A stretch of DNA of 64,000 nt from Metaphire vulgaris (taxonomy: Eukaryota > Annelida > Clitellata > Crassiclitellata > Megascolecidae), in the NCBI GenBank assembly GCA_018105865.1, contig CM030865.1:9480013-9544012 (forward strand), read 5' to 3'. Both the position numbers and the translations under genes were made by a program. Under the pieces are notes generated by a model. It did not search any database and was not told the origin of the DNA. It saw only the letters and a program-made list of their open reading frames with translations. This document shows positions 13,501 to 22,062 of the stretch, piece after piece (position 1 is the stretch's first letter; every line of letters starts with the position of its first letter).

Positions 13501-16500
13501 AAAATTAAAATTTCCTGAAAAAGGCTGACATGCAAAAAAGGTCAGATACCCAGCGTCAAACGCTGATGACAAACAGAAAAAAGCTCGGTGGGGGATACAT
13601 CTTCAGTCATCCCCAACGTGGAACCGCCACTGATCAGCATCCATTGTATATTATTATAGGCAATTGGTAATTTAGTGCTTCAGCGCACCTGCAGAGTCTT
13701 GCTAACCTGCCATACACTGAAGTTGAAGCTCATAGGATTTTCTGTCGATCCAATCCTAGGTCCGAAGTTGTTGTTTGCCTGATCGTAAGTGGTCCCGGTG
13801 GTCCTAGACCCGAGAGGACATCTTGTCAGCTGTCGTCTCTGAATAACCACAACGGTATCCTCAGGGTTATCTCTTTATAGGATCATCAATCTGGGGGTGT
13901 CGGTAAATTCTGGGGGTCCCCTGCCAACAAAGAGTCTGACAAGCAAAAAAGGCCATTCCATAGCTAGAATTGGGGTGGTTGGAGAGGGGTGTCGGTCTCA
14001 AATGGGGGTTTGTTAGGGGTGTAAAAATATCCCTGGATATAATCATCAAGTTGAAGCCACAAGAAAATGTTAGAAGTGTCAGAGGGGGCAGACGTCCAGA
14101 AAACATCGGGGTAAACCTTCCACTGCCAGAGGCGTAGCCAGGAATTTGATTTGGGAGGGTATAAATATTTTGGGTGGGTATAAATCTTAACTATAAACCA
14201 CATAAACCATATAAACCACATATAACCACATGTAAATCACATAAAAAACTTTAAGGTAGACTAATTTGGGTGGCTATATATACCGATATACCCCCTCGTC
14301 GCTACGCCCCTGTCCACTGCGTCGCTTGGCTCAGAGTCTCCCCTTACGTTCAGAGAGGCTCGGCGAGGGAAGGGGAAAGGCACATGAGTTGAATAGAATA
14401 TTCAGGCGACTGCATGCGCTATATAACCTCAGTTCCTAATGAGAGTGATTAAGATCTAATTAATCATCTGACTAAAGACTTTCCATTTTGACTAATACTA
14501 ATTGCCCCCTCTTTTTAAATCCAAGTTCACGCCTATGCATGGGGGATATCTGACATCTGAAAGCTGATAGGAAACATATTGATTATGCTCCATAACTTTT
14601 ATTCGCAGTTTAAAATGTAGTCTGGCAGACTTTTCTATTTTAAATTCGAAGTATGTTCCTGGTTCGATAAAAAGCTAGAAAACATTCTACAGGGTGGCGC
14701 AAAAAAACCGGACTAGTCACATTTTGATTTAATATAGTCTGGTTTTTTTTTTCACACTACATTTTAAATTAGAGAATAGAATAGAAGGCATTTGATGATA
14801 ACAGATTGTTTTCTGCATTACTTTTTCAGAGCGTTTTGGAGAAATGTCTTATTTATTTATATATTTATTTATTGAAAGTTAAGATTTTTGTGGTAAATCG
14901 TCCTAGAAGGACTACTCGAACACATTACATAGTACATGAATAATAGGCCTATAGGTCAGGATCTATCAGAATAGCTGATCTCGATTTCTAATTCATTCAG
15001 TAGTGCCATTTTTCAACAAAGTTAATATTATTTCTAATTCCGTCGTGCCATCAACCCATCCTTACCCTTCAGCGTGCCAACAACCAATCAACCTTACCAT
15101 ATTTTTATATATTATATTATTAAATATATATAAGGGTTATAAGCCCTTTTATAAGGCTTATAAGTACTCGTAGGTGCAACAAATAATATTATTATACAAA
15201 AGAAATTTGGTCTTGAATTAATTACATTACTTCGGAAGTAGAAAGCAGGACATAAAATAAATTTTTGGACCTTTCGAGTGCCACTGAAAATCGCTACGCG
15301 TGCCACGTCTGACACGCGTGCTGTAGGTTGCCGACCTCTGTCTTAGTGCACTAAATAGCCTTTGATTAAAAAGACGATATCATTTATCTCTCTAATTTAT
15401 CGCTCCGCTTAAAGGGGTGACCCGTCAAATGCGCGACCGACAATTGCCCGCCGACATTTGCGCGATATTAGTTGATATAATTGGGGTTAGGGTTAGAGTT
15501 AGGGTTTGATTTTGGGTTATAATTAAGACTATAGTTACTAAAGCATGGATGACTTTTAATTTATAGCGCAATTCGTGCTTCGCTCGAAATACGCGATAAT
15601 GTCGGCGCGCAAATGTCGGCGCGCAAGAGTCGGTGCGCAAATGTCAGCGCCCAAATGTCAGTCGCGCAAATGTCGATGAACCCTTAAAGGAATCGTAGAC
15701 TAGCATCGATGCGCGTTTTAATTTTAGTCGTAAACCAAAGGTGCGTTATAAGGGGAGATGGTCAAATGCCGCAGGCTAGAAAGCGCTTGCGTCTGTTTCA
15801 GTGCACCGAATATAGAAAGCTAGTCACGTGCATTGTTCGTTCTACGATAAAGTACATTTTATAGCGCCATTTAAATAGGCAGATATATCCAGCGATAATC
15901 AGTAGCTATTCTAGCCACCTAGACATTGGGGAGAGCTTAATTTTTTTTTGGGGGGGGGGGAGGGACAGACATTGGGAAGGTCATACTACTTGCCAAAATG
16001 TGTCAATTTGGTTTACCCTATTCAGATCATTAATGAGTATTATCATAGGCAAATAGTATGCCGACTGTTTGCCACAAAGTAGACTATATTGCTGTTCTGT
16101 GCATTGAAAACTGACACAGCTGATTGACCGGATAAGAGTTTGAAGAAACAAAATTAGAGGTGAAATCGAAGAGAGGCGGTCAACACCCGAAGAAATTGTG
16201 AGTTCGAATCTAACCTCTGCAATTCCACGAAGACTTTAGTCCAGAGGCGTAGCTACCATATAGCAAGAATAAGCAAGGCATTAGGGCCCAGAAGAACTGG
16301 GGGCCCTTTTTGACCACCAATGTAAAAAAGAAAGTAAATAGTAACAAAAGTAAATAATTAAAAACACATTAAAAATCAGTCTTAATCAGATAAATTTGGT
16401 AGGTATTAAATATGACAGCGCTACAAAAACAAAGCCGTTTTACAGCTTTCAGTTTCCGGAATCCGGTGACAGACGATGCGTTATCATTAGGCCTAAGTGT

Positions 16501-17203
16501 TAAAATATTTTAAGCCTTAGTGCACTGTTCGTCATGTTGTGACTTTTTAAGTTGAAGGGGCCCATTAATAATTTTTGCATTAGGGCCTACAAATCCTAGC
16601 TACGCCACTGCTTTAGTCTGGCTGTTTCAGTGGCGTAGCGAGGTAAAGTGCCGCCCGGGGCGAGAAAAAATTGCCGCCTCCGAAATAAATTTTCCCGACA
16701 AGCAACAAAAACGTTATCAACTTCCCGAAATTCGAAATTTCCTGACAAGCAAAAAAAACCTTATCAACTTCCCGAAATTCGAGATTTCCTGACAAGGAAA
16801 AAAGAAAAAACGTTATAAAAGTTATCAACAGCAAAAAACCTTATCAAAATTCAAAAATTCGAAAATCTCGAAAATGCCGCCCCTAGGGCAAGTGCCGCCC
16901 GGGGCGGTTCGTCCCCACTGCCCCCTCGCTACGCCACTGGGCTGTTTGCTTGTATCGTGGACTTAGGTAACTGCCGTAAGCTGAAACAGGGAATACGATT
17001 GATTTTGTTTTCCATAGCTTTTTTAGGTTTTCTTACCTGCTGTCGAACGCATCTATGCAGATTTTGAAATAGTGGTCGCACCCTCCTCCAGATTCACAGA
17101 ATATCGATCTTCCATCACAGCAATGGCCGTTGTTGCCCAGTCCACCTGGATTACTGTAACTGATTAGTTTCACCTGCAAGGATCCCAGGCAGTTCACCCT
17201 CAC
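62..17203 (-). CDS. Notch ligand (DSL family: Delta/Jagged-like), partial gene, seven exons visible
   Basis: Spliced minus-strand gene: join of 17037-17203, 13707-13836, 12379-12533, 9804-9937, 3416-3538, 2133-2243 and 62-224 (complement). Conceptual product, N to C: MNNL/C2-like domain, DSL domain, EGF1 to EGF3, start of EGF4. Known family role: membrane-bound ligands that activate Notch on neighbouring cells. All six junctions have AG acceptors and GT donors and compatible phases, and the domain order matches Delta/Jagged. Missing here: signal-peptide exon (upstream of 17203, expected to end in phase 0), later EGFs, transmembrane segment and cytoplasmic tail (beyond position 1). Without the C-terminal half I cannot say Delta versus Jagged, nor exclude a secreted relative. 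Introns are filled with MITEs, LINE tails and microsatellites. The exon frames are clean, with no internal stops, so it looks functional. Confidence 0.85.
225..2132. other. Intron of DSL gene: microsatellites, degenerate tandem repeat, one MITE
   Basis: Holds TAA/TAG arrays at 231-315 and 1259-1402. A poorly conserved tandem repeat of roughly 40 bp lies at about 1495-2125 (units like gccaggttcacacctagtacc), split by the MITE at 1760-2015. Also a stretch at 960-1160 related to one near 27,650. No coding signal seen. Confidence 0.6.
1760..2015. mobile_element. hAT-type MITE, CAGGGGCGTAGC ends, perfect 8-bp TSD
   Basis: Ends CAGGGGCGTAGC and GCTACGCCCCTG are inverted repeats. Flanks ttgttcac (1752-1759 and 2016-2023) are a perfect 8-bp target duplication, as expected for hAT transposition. 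The interior is AT-rich with ATATAT runs and no coding frame. Confidence 0.85.
2133..2243 (-). CDS. DSL gene exon: EGF2 (calcium-binding type)
   Basis: 111 bp, phase 1-1. Acceptor gcgtcaag|GG, donor AGAG|gtacta. The frame reads GLRCEVDVDECVGVDC, HNGEC, NSYFCRC, HPGFRG. It starts with cysteine 6 of EGF1 and then has the DVDEC calcium-binding consensus with short C2-C3 spacing (CHNGEC). Cysteine 6 of this EGF is ETC at the start of the next exon. The donor is not the strongest, but the phase and cysteine register fit. Confidence 0.88.
2336..2639. mobile_element. hAT-type MITE, CAGGGGCGTAGC/GCTACGCCACTG ends
   Basis: Inverted ends, flanks tcgtcaac / tcgtcatc (7 of 8 match). The interior carries the TTTTTTGCTTGTCA motif shared with many other elements in the window. 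Lies in the intron just upstream (in the minus sense) of the EGF2 exon. Confidence 0.75.
2688..2854. repeat. Compound trinucleotide microsatellite (ACT, AAC, AAT)
   Basis: Runs of act, then aac, act again, then aat. Any long reading frame here is homopolymeric and meaningless. Confidence 0.9.
2985..3085 (+). repeat. Possible tRNA-derived SINE fragment
   Basis: Has a B-box-like ggtcgactcc and downstream ggttgactgagccttta, which is shared in reverse complement with SINE copies near 44.8 and 59.0 kb (aaggctgagt..acctta). The A box is weak. Confidence 0.4.
3205..3391. mobile_element. hAT-type MITE, CAGTGGCGGCTC ends
   Basis: CAGTGGCGGCTC ... GAGCCGCCACTG. Flanks cttcagag / cttcacag (7 of 8). 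Sits 25 bp from the EGF1 exon donor. Confidence 0.75.
3416..3538 (-). CDS. DSL gene exon: end of DSL domain plus EGF1
   Basis: 123 bp, symmetrical phase 1-1. Excellent acceptor ttttctttgcag, donor GCAG|gtgagt. The frame reads GWTGANCDQNVDDC, SSPCQNQGQC, GGFSCHC, RQGYAG. It completes the DSL domain (GWxGxNC) and encodes a calcium-binding-type EGF (NVDDC) whose sixth cysteine is in the next exon. It shares a region with a longer but meaningless open frame in another phase. The MITE at 3205-3391 ends 25 bp below the donor. Confidence 0.92.
3692..3772. repeat. (AAT)n microsatellite
   Basis: About 27 uninterrupted aat units. Confidence 0.95.
4042..4229. mobile_element. hAT-type MITE, CAGTGTTTAATCTAG ends
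   Basis: CAGTGTTTAATCTAG ... CTAGATTAAACACAG with flanks ggccccgt / gaccccgt (7 of 8). The interior is rich in CCCCGG/GGAAATTT palindromic bits. Related copies near 31.2, 43.7, 44.8 and 54.4 kb. Confidence 0.8.
4824..5014. mobile_element. hAT-type MITE, CAGGGGCGTAGCC ends, perfect TSD
   Basis: Flanks gtcctaat on both sides (4816-4823, 5015-5022). The interior (GGGTATAAAT, AACCACAT repeats, TATACCGATATACCCCC) is nearly identical to the copy at 14,127-14,312, so both are fairly young. Confidence 0.9.
5281..5392. repeat. (TC)n(TG)n microsatellite
   Basis: About 44 tc units, one interruption, then about 13 tg units. Confidence 0.95.
5960..6590 (-). pseudogene. RTE-like LINE: decayed reverse-transcriptase C-terminus
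   Basis: Minus-strand frames give VKQLCYLGSLIT, RCQNEIRRRIAMGKEAF, WSVVLHGSETWT, then after a frame change FEMLIWRRMERISW and further on TQAADREGW. This is the conserved tail after the RT catalytic domain in many non-LTR elements (YLGS..I..D, GSETWT, WRRM..I.W). It is interrupted by frameshifts and stops and the catalytic core is absent, so it is a dead 5'-truncated copy. Confidence 0.8.
6835..6990 (+). pseudogene. CR1/L2-like LINE fragment (RT C-terminal part)
   Basis: Plus frame has LISTLILSRLDCCKSFLVG followed by LPIRELYSLQDA, matching the SRLDYCNSLLxGLP...LQ..QNAA stretch that follows the RT domain in CR1/L2/Jockey elements. Short, with nothing recognisable on either side. Confidence 0.65.
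7316..7491. mobile_element. Tigger/pogo-like MITE
   Basis: Ends ...AGAACTTCGTTATAAC and GTTATAACGAAGTTCT are inverted. Internal direct motif TATAACG(T/C) repeats, TA dinucleotides at both outer borders. Noncoding. Confidence 0.7.
7748..8190. mobile_element. hAT-like nonautonomous element (CAGGGGTGTCAAA end)
   Basis: Begins caggggtgtcaaat, ends ttttgacacctc, with gcccgcggg near the start. The inner end (acaaccacaaggactttatg) recurs in reverse near 40,735-40,790. No clean target duplication found. Confidence 0.5.
8249..8452. repeat. TATATACGG/TATACAGTA tandem AT-rich repeat
   Basis: Irregular array of tatatac(a/g)g units. Also self-complementary, so a hairpin is possible. Confidence 0.8.
8812..8890. 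repeat. T-rich ACGTTTTT repeat, related to 28,230-28,345
   Basis: gatgtaataaacgtgtttta followed by acgttttt iterations. The reverse complement of the same start and iterations lies at 28,230-28,355, so this is one end of a dispersed element. Confidence 0.6.
9298..9640 (-). pseudogene. RTE-like LINE: RT C-terminal tail
   Basis: Minus frame reads ISWKDEITNEEIL, HYAGHLM, ENILEGKYEGKGAKGRPRR, TWLEDFKDWT, then ends about 30 residues later. This is the standard tail of RTE-type non-LTR polymerases (ISWxxxxTNEEIL, GHxxR, EGKxEGKRxRGRPRxxWxDD). Same family as 5960-6590, intact over about 110 codons. Confidence 0.85.
9804..9937 (-). CDS. DSL gene exon: DSL (Delta/Serrate/LAG-2) domain
   Basis: 134 bp, phase 2 to phase 1. 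Acceptor cttttgttag|C, donor GATG|gtcagt. It opens with SLVMDVRASCD, the end of MNNL running into DSL cysteine 1. It then gives WYRDDC, SVFC, FYTC and GRKVCDDG. With cysteine 6 in the next exon (GWTGANC) the spacing between cysteines is 8-3-11-7-8 residues, the same as in Jagged and Delta. The usual RPRDDxFGH stretch between cysteines 3 and 4 is replaced by ETTRGPHSFYT, so this ligand has a diverged Notch-contact loop. This exon defines the family. Confidence 0.9.
10350..10507. repeat. (TTA)n(TAG)n microsatellite
   Basis: About ten tta then about 45 tag units with few interruptions. Just upstream, 10305-10347 (cagtggttctcac..ttaaacc) is a repeat that recurs inverted near 22,710-22,760. Confidence 0.9.
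10838..10932. repeat. Tandem repeat, about 12-bp unit (CCCATATGACAC)
   Basis: Seven to eight imperfect copies. Each contains the NdeI-like palindrome catatg. Confidence 0.85.
12379..12533 (-). CDS. DSL gene exon: MNNL/C2-like domain, part 3
   Basis: 155 bp, phase 0 to phase 2. Acceptor tttattcag|TCA, donor ACAAG|gtttct. The frame reads SGVKIKVDVWDNDNGGDD, then KVDYL and PALSLTPSR, ending SWTRTTLRGRT. It aligns with the MNNL segment that holds the VEAW/VxVWD strand, a loop, and the W/L..G strand before DSL. The DNDNGGDD loop is strongly acidic and would suit a C2-type calcium site, which is inference. Reading past the donor meets a stop after about nine codons, which supports splicing here. 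Confidence 0.82.
12534..13706. other. Intron of DSL gene with dispersed GGGTTGGGT repeat
   Basis: Includes acccatgggttgggtc...ggtgggtttggttcg (about 12,750-13,230), which recurs in reverse complement right after the CNG stop codon (39,046-39,440). Also a degraded copy of the TTAA-ended MITE (about 13,391-13,460) and remnants with agggtcagat/tgcaaaaaaggt motifs. No coding signal. Confidence 0.55.
13707..13836 (-). CDS. DSL gene exon: MNNL/C2-like domain, part 2
   Basis: 130 bp, phase 2 to phase 0. The acceptor is the AG at 13838-13837 (ttcagag|A), which restores the frame set by the upstream exon. The neighbouring AG two bases earlier would run into a stop. The frame reads RQLTRCPLGSRTTG, a polar stretch, then NPMSFNFSVWQ, and ends at CAG|gttagc. 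It supplies the third-strand cysteine (TRCPLG, compare PCxFG in Delta/Jagged) and the strand before the VWD segment of the next exon. Similarity is weaker than in the flanking exons, but position, phases and cysteine fit. Confidence 0.78.
14127..14312. mobile_element. hAT-type MITE, perfect 8-bp TSD
   Basis: Flanks tccactgc on both sides. Ends CAGAGGCGTAGCC / CGCTACGCCCCTG. Near-identical interior to 4824-5014. Confidence 0.9.
15411..15687. mobile_element. Foldback-like element with iterated CGCGCAAATGTC ends
   Basis: The left end has GCGCGACCGACAATTG and GCCGACATTTGCGCG. The right end has five inverted iterations of (g)cgcgcaaatgtc. TTAA borders both sides. The centre contains ttagggttagagttaggg. 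Confidence 0.6.
16242..16610. mobile_element. hAT-type element, perfect 8-bp TSD
   Basis: Flanks ctttagtc (16234-16241 and 16611-16618). Ends CAGAGGCGTAGCTA / TAGCTACGCCACTG. Interior AT-rich, no coding frame. Confidence 0.9.
16628..16939. mobile_element. hAT-type MITE, perfect 8-bp TSD
   Basis: Flanks ggctgttt on both sides. Ends CAGTGGCGTAGCGAGG / CCTCGCTACGCCACTG. The interior holds three direct copies of a ccgaaattcga...tgacaagcaaaaaa unit and two gccgcccggggcg segments. Confidence 0.92.
17037..17203 (-). CDS. DSL gene exon: MNNL/C2-like domain, part 1
   Basis: 167 bp, starts phase 0 and ends phase 2. Acceptor is ...tatcttcag, donor AG|gtaaga. The frame reads KLISYSNPGG, NNGHCCDG, then a cysteine-containing loop and DHYFKICIDAF. 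This is the classical beginning of the MNNL domain of Notch ligands: a hydrophobic strand with SNP/NPxG, the adjacent CC pair, and the YFKxC strand before the next cysteine. A second possible acceptor 30 bp further in (cttgcag, exon start 17173) keeps the same frame. I prefer 17203 because the extra residues (NCLGSLQ) occupy the place of the SGxFEL strand. The preceding exon should carry the signal peptide and end at a codon boundary. Confidence 0.85.
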
Positions 17204-17223
17204 CTGAAGATATCACACGAAAT

Positions 17224-17312
17224 CCATTTGAGTAATGCAAAAACGACAGAAACAATACCACAACCACTGATGACAATAATATTATTATTTTATTATTCCA
17301 CACCATCTGTAG

Positions 17313-17370
<58 letters not shown>

Positions 17371-17429
17371 GCCACCACCACCACTGATAACAATAATGTT
17401 ATTATTTTATTATTCCACACCATCTGTAG

Positions 17430-17473
<44 letters not shown>

Positions 17474-17760
17474 CCACCACTAATAATAATAATGTTAATA
17501 ATTGGTTTATTCATGACACCATCTGTAGATTAATAATTTAATGAGCTAAATAATAGAATAATAATAATCCAACCATAATCATAATGCTAGAGGCTAAAAT
17601 GCTGAGACAATAATGTTATTTTTTTATTATTCCACACCATCTGTAGAGAACCAATTACACTATTTTAATAATAATAATATGCCAGAAAAAACCACCACTG
17701 ATAATCAAGGAAGATTATTTTATTATTCCACACCATCTGTAGATGGAGACAGACGGAATA
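17224..17760. repeat. Tandem repeat of about 120 bp with nested AAT arrays
   Basis: The phrase ttattccacaccatctgtag appears four times and a diverged form once (about 17,283, 17,403, 17,510, 17,625, 17,722), each followed by aat arrays or accaccactgataa. Open frames across it are repeat artefacts. Confidence 0.85.
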
Positions 17761-17879
17761 ATGCAATAAATAATATTAACAATATGACATAATAAGAACT
17801 GAATAGAATGAATAATAGTAGAGCTTAATTCGGATGAGACTCTTCCTGAGGTTAAAGTGATTATGAGCTAAAGACTTAA

Positions 17880-18190
17880 AATAACAAGATGAATAAGGTC
17901 ACACTAGAGGCTAAAATACTGAGACAAAAACTGAGGCATTTTCTTCTCCTATCGCATGCGATGCTTAATGAGAACAAAATTAACAATATTAAAATGATAT
18001 TATGTCAGAAAAAATGGAAGGAAGCAGAGGAAGAGGAAGACCACGCACGAGATGGAGACAGGCGGAATCTATGAAACAACACGCATGACATTGGAAGAAC
18101 TGAATAGAATGACGAAGAGTAGAGAAGAGCGGATGAGACTCATCCGTGATTTCACCAGGAGTCGATGATGTCGACTTGATGGAACAAGAT
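17880..18190 (+). pseudogene. RTE-like LINE tail
   Basis: Plus frames read KMEGSRGRGRPRTRWRQ, then after a frame change MTLEELNRMT, EERMRLIRDFTRSR. Matches the terminal part of RTE-type polymerases (GxxGRPRxxW...LEEL.R...REEWR.L.RD..RSR). Frameshifted. Confidence 0.7.
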
Positions 18191-19134
18191 GAATAAGATG
18201 AAGCTAATGATAGCGATATATTTGTACTATAAAGTGTTTCTCTTTTCATATCGCATGCGATGCTGAAGTCATGCAAATATAACAATAATGCAATGCTGGA
18301 TTGTCACTAATATGCTGACGAGTACCACCGTACATGGCTCATAGAAGGCAGAAAGCCCTGTCTTATCTTCTAATATTGAAAAGTATTCTGCAGTTGACTT
18401 TGGTAAGTTGGTGACTATAATATAATAATATTAGCTTATGTCTTGCGTTGCTTTCAAAGCGTTGTGATAAGCTAATCTTGCAACTGAAGAGACCAATTAT
18501 TGCAGGTCGAAGCCTATAGCTGTATACTGCGTCGTTAATCTGTTTAGCAGACATATCGAGGCACTAATGATCCAGTAAAGGTATCGTGATATTGATCATT
18601 ACCTGTAGATATTTTCACTCTAATTCGTGCAGTTTGCTGCTATCTGGTTTTCTAAAATAGCAGATAGTGTTCTATTCTTCACTACTTCCAGCGGTCTATT
18701 CATTACGTTTTAGCACAAAACCTCGAATATATAAATTATGTTTGTTGTCAAATAAAGGTGTTGACATAAAATATCTCTCCCCTCGCAATTTGTGCTTGGT
18801 TCATTTCGTCTGCATTGATGACCTTATGTGTGTTTGTGTGTGTGCGTGCCTCTGTGGCTCCTCCTTTCTCAACCAGGGCTTGCCACGACCTTACGGGCGT
18901 GGTTTCTCAAGTTTATATTTTTGTTCCCGTCTAAGAAAGGTGATGAGATGACGAAATCAAAAATCACTTATTTAATGCGGTCAAATGAGTCTAAATTATT
19001 TTCGATGGACAATGTAAATTTATTTTGGATTTTCTATGCATTTATTTGTATTAATATTGCATTGATTGTGATTGGGATATATATGTTTTAAAAATGTATT
19101 GACACCGCTATTGTTTAATAATTATGTGTAGATA

Positions 19135-20951
19135 CAGGTCCACTCTCGTTAATCCGACTTAATTCGTTTTCTTAAGCTTTGGCGTATTAACGAATGTGGC
19201 AGATTAAAGAAAACAGGTCTTTTGGTGAGACGGATTGTACATCAGCTTATTTGTACACTACCATGAACAAAACAGCTATATGCTACGCAAACAGTAAACA
19301 ATGTTTATTCTAGCCACCTTGACATTGGGAGGATTTTGAAATGTTTGGGGGGAGATGATTTCGGTGTCCGAAAATGTTGACAAGCAAAAAAAGGTGATCT
19401 CCGTGTCGAAAATCCATCCTTACTACTATTTTTACCCTCCACTCACGTGCCGAAATATTTTTCCCCTCTCCAAAAAAATACCCCCCATCGTCACACTTTG
19501 GGAGGATTTTCATCCACCCATGCAACATATAAAAAATTTTGGGGGGATTATAAACTTTTTGGGGAAATTTCCCTCCCAAGAAGGCCTAGAATAAACACTG
19601 AACAGTAAACACAACAATATACTACGCTACAGTATTGCTTCTTGTAAAAGCATAGTTGCAGGGTTTCGGTGGCGCCGTTTCCGGCGGCAAAAACGCTCCT
19701 GTGCATGCCTCGGAAAAGCGTCGTTAATCTTAGTTCGACGATATTTTGCGCTCGTTTTAGCGCAAAATGTGCGTGAATGACCATCCCGTCATTTTCGGAA
19801 GGTCCTCTGCGCTTTTCGAGGGTGGATTAGGACGGTTTTATTCGCTGATTCGTCGCCTGTCTGGTCCGCCATCTTGTTTTGCGATTTTTCTATCAACGCG
19901 GCTTGGCAGAACTGCAGACTAGATACCCGTGCGGGAATGCTGCGACATCCGTTCTAATTGTAACCTGGAATTTCCATCCAAAGTCGGATTCACCTAGCTC
20001 GACGACGGTTTATTAACAAGCAGTCCGCATCTCAGAAATTCTCCGTGTGTGCTCGCCTCATTTGATCCAGTTCTTACAACATCCGCGGAATTTTCAACAT
20101 CTTATCCCGTGTTTTTGTTCATTTGACGTGCCTGGTGCGGACGGTTCTACAGCGCATTGAAGGCTCCTTTCTGTGGGATTCGCTGCCGTGGGCGTTTGGG
20201 CGGCGATCTCCGTCGTTTCCATCAGGGCTGACTTTACGCTGTCTCTGTTATCCGACGTTCGCCATCGGCATGCCAAAGTATGGCTTTGACTTCGACCTTC
20301 GTCGTGCGTACGGCGCTATAGAAGTCGTCAAGAAGATAAAGATAAAGATGCAGTTCTATGCAGTGTACTGTAGTTCTACATGCAAAAAACGTTTCTTCGC
20401 TTTATATGCGTTCAGTAGTCAGTACCTGTTGTCTTGTTGTTTTAATCTTGTATAAATCTATTGTAAAAGCCAGTTAATTTTGTCTGGCGATGCGGCACGA
20501 AATGGCGATCGCGGTTGAAGTGACCAGCAATTTCCTTTTGATTTGTTTCTGGATTTTCGTCTTTATACAAACATAATATGTCGCGATTTTGTTAAATTCC
20601 TAAATCGGTTTGTATTCGATGACGTGAATGTTTCTCGATTAAATTTTTTTTAAACACGAGGCAGACAATAGCCAATTCCGTTGCCAATAATATAGAAAAA
20701 CAGAAAACTAAATCCGTAAATCCGCCAAAGCTGATGAATGACCACGGATTTTTATCAGCAGTTTAGTGGGTTGGCGGATTAAAGAGTATTAAATCAATGG
20801 GCTGGGATCACAATTGTTTTGGCGGATGGCGGTTGGCGAATTGGCGGATAAACGAGTAGTTTTACAATGGGATTGAATTCGTTCTATATATTTTTGGCGG
20901 ATTAACAAATTTGGCGGATTAACGAATGGCGGATTAACGGGAGTGCACCTG
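19135..20951. mobile_element. 1.8-kb pogo/mariner-like DNA transposon, nonautonomous
   Basis: Ends CAGGTCCACTCTCGTTAATC and the inverted GATTAACGGGAGTGCACCTG match at nearly every position and are flanked by TA on both sides. Subterminal GGCGGATTAAC(G/A)AA iterations are present at the right end. The middle (about 19,640-20,300) is GC-richer with short frames on both strands, but I see no DDE transposase motifs. A MITE is nested at 19,299-19,600. Confidence 0.8.
19299..19600. mobile_element. hAT-type MITE nested in the TA element
   Basis: CAATGTTTATTCTAGCCACC ... CTAGAATAAACACTG. Flanks (a)acagtaa(a) on both sides. Contains tgacaagcaaaaaaaggtga. Same family as 39,768-39,952 and 40,278-40,690. 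Confidence 0.8.
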
Positions 20952-21659
20952 TATTTTCATTTCAATTCTTGCTGTTTCCCTACCTGGGTTTCTGAAATAG
21001 TTCGATCTCCTGACTCTCATTTTCAAAATAGCACTATTCAATTAGAATCAAAGAGAACAACTGTAACGGACAAACAGAAGTTTGAATAAAGGTCTGTATG
21101 AGCGACAGTGATTTTCAACAAAAGATAAATCCCACTAAACAACTTTTTAAAAAATTATTAAATTAAATTATTAAATGTAACTTCAATTCAACTTAAATTT
21201 AACTTAATTTGAACTTAAATTATTATTATTATTGTTATTATTATTATTATTAATCAACAATTATTTCAATTTTTTGAGCTGACATGCTTAGTTCTGTCTG
21301 AAACCTTGAACGTCATGGCGCATTAGGCTACTGTATTTGAATAACTGATGATCAAAACGGTTTGATTGCGAATTTTTCCTTAAATAAATTGTGAAAAGAA
21401 AATGAAAATTAAGTGACATTTGCAAGGTTAAAACTAAAACAAAAAATTACAAAACGAAAACTAAAGAAAAACTCAAATGGTAGCTCTAAAACAAAATAGA
21501 AATAAAAATTTAAATGATTTGAAAGACTAAAATATCACTGATAATGACAATATCGACTTCCAAAAGGATCAGCGCAAATATAGTGGAAATAATGATTTTA
21601 GAGTGCCTTAAGGTATAAATTATGTATAATTAGCTATAATTGAGAACTTGATCTAATGT

Positions 21660-22062
21660 GCGGCATTCTGCATCCCGGAGCGTATTGCCTACAAAGGTGC
21701 ATCCTCACGTTCCGATTGTGAAAACGAAATCCAGCTTTCCCGGACTACCTGGCGTCGTTGGTCCTAAGACCATCGTCAAAAAGGCGTACAAAACGAAGGT
21801 CCAGTCGTGACGTCAGACTGGTCGTTCCTCCTCCGTCTCGAACGGCAAAATTAAAAGAGGTCGTTCAAGAAAAACCCTATTCTTTGGAATGCATTACCCG
21901 GCCATGCGACTAAAGAGTCCAATCTTGAATCGTTCGCAAGGAAACTTAAAACTCATTTCTTCGAGACATCGTATATTAGTGTAAAGCGCTCTAGCCTTTG
22001 ACTTTTTGTTCATGTTTTTGCGCTATATAAATTGACTTTTTAACCTAACCTAACCTAACCTA
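21660..22062 (+). pseudogene. CR1/L2-like LINE 3' end
   Basis: Shifting plus frames read RIAYK, LWNALPGHATKESNLESF, ARKLKTHFFETSY, then agcgctctagcctttgac, gcgctatataaattgac and an AACCT tail (22,039-22,062). This is the end of a CR1/L2-type polymerase (LWNxLP, SLxxFxxxLKTHxF) followed by the typical short 3' UTR and terminal microsatellite. Frameshifted and dead. Confidence 0.8.

Larger units (their letters stand above)
13837..17036. other. Intron of DSL gene
   Basis: 3.2 kb with several MITEs listed separately, a foldback-like element, and a hAT-like 3' end at about 15,290-15,343 (ggttgccgacctctg). No exon recognised. The flanking exons join in frame without one. Confidence 0.65.

Noticed and set aside
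15484..15512. Telomere-like ttaggg copies
   Set aside because: Only two or three imperfect units inside a foldback-like element; not an interstitial telomere array.
16190..16230. B-box-like gagttcgaatct suggesting a tRNA
   Set aside because: No A box or cloverleaf; at most a SINE remnant.
22039..22062. Telomere-like AACCT units
   Set aside because: They form the terminal microsatellite of a CR1/L2-type LINE copy.
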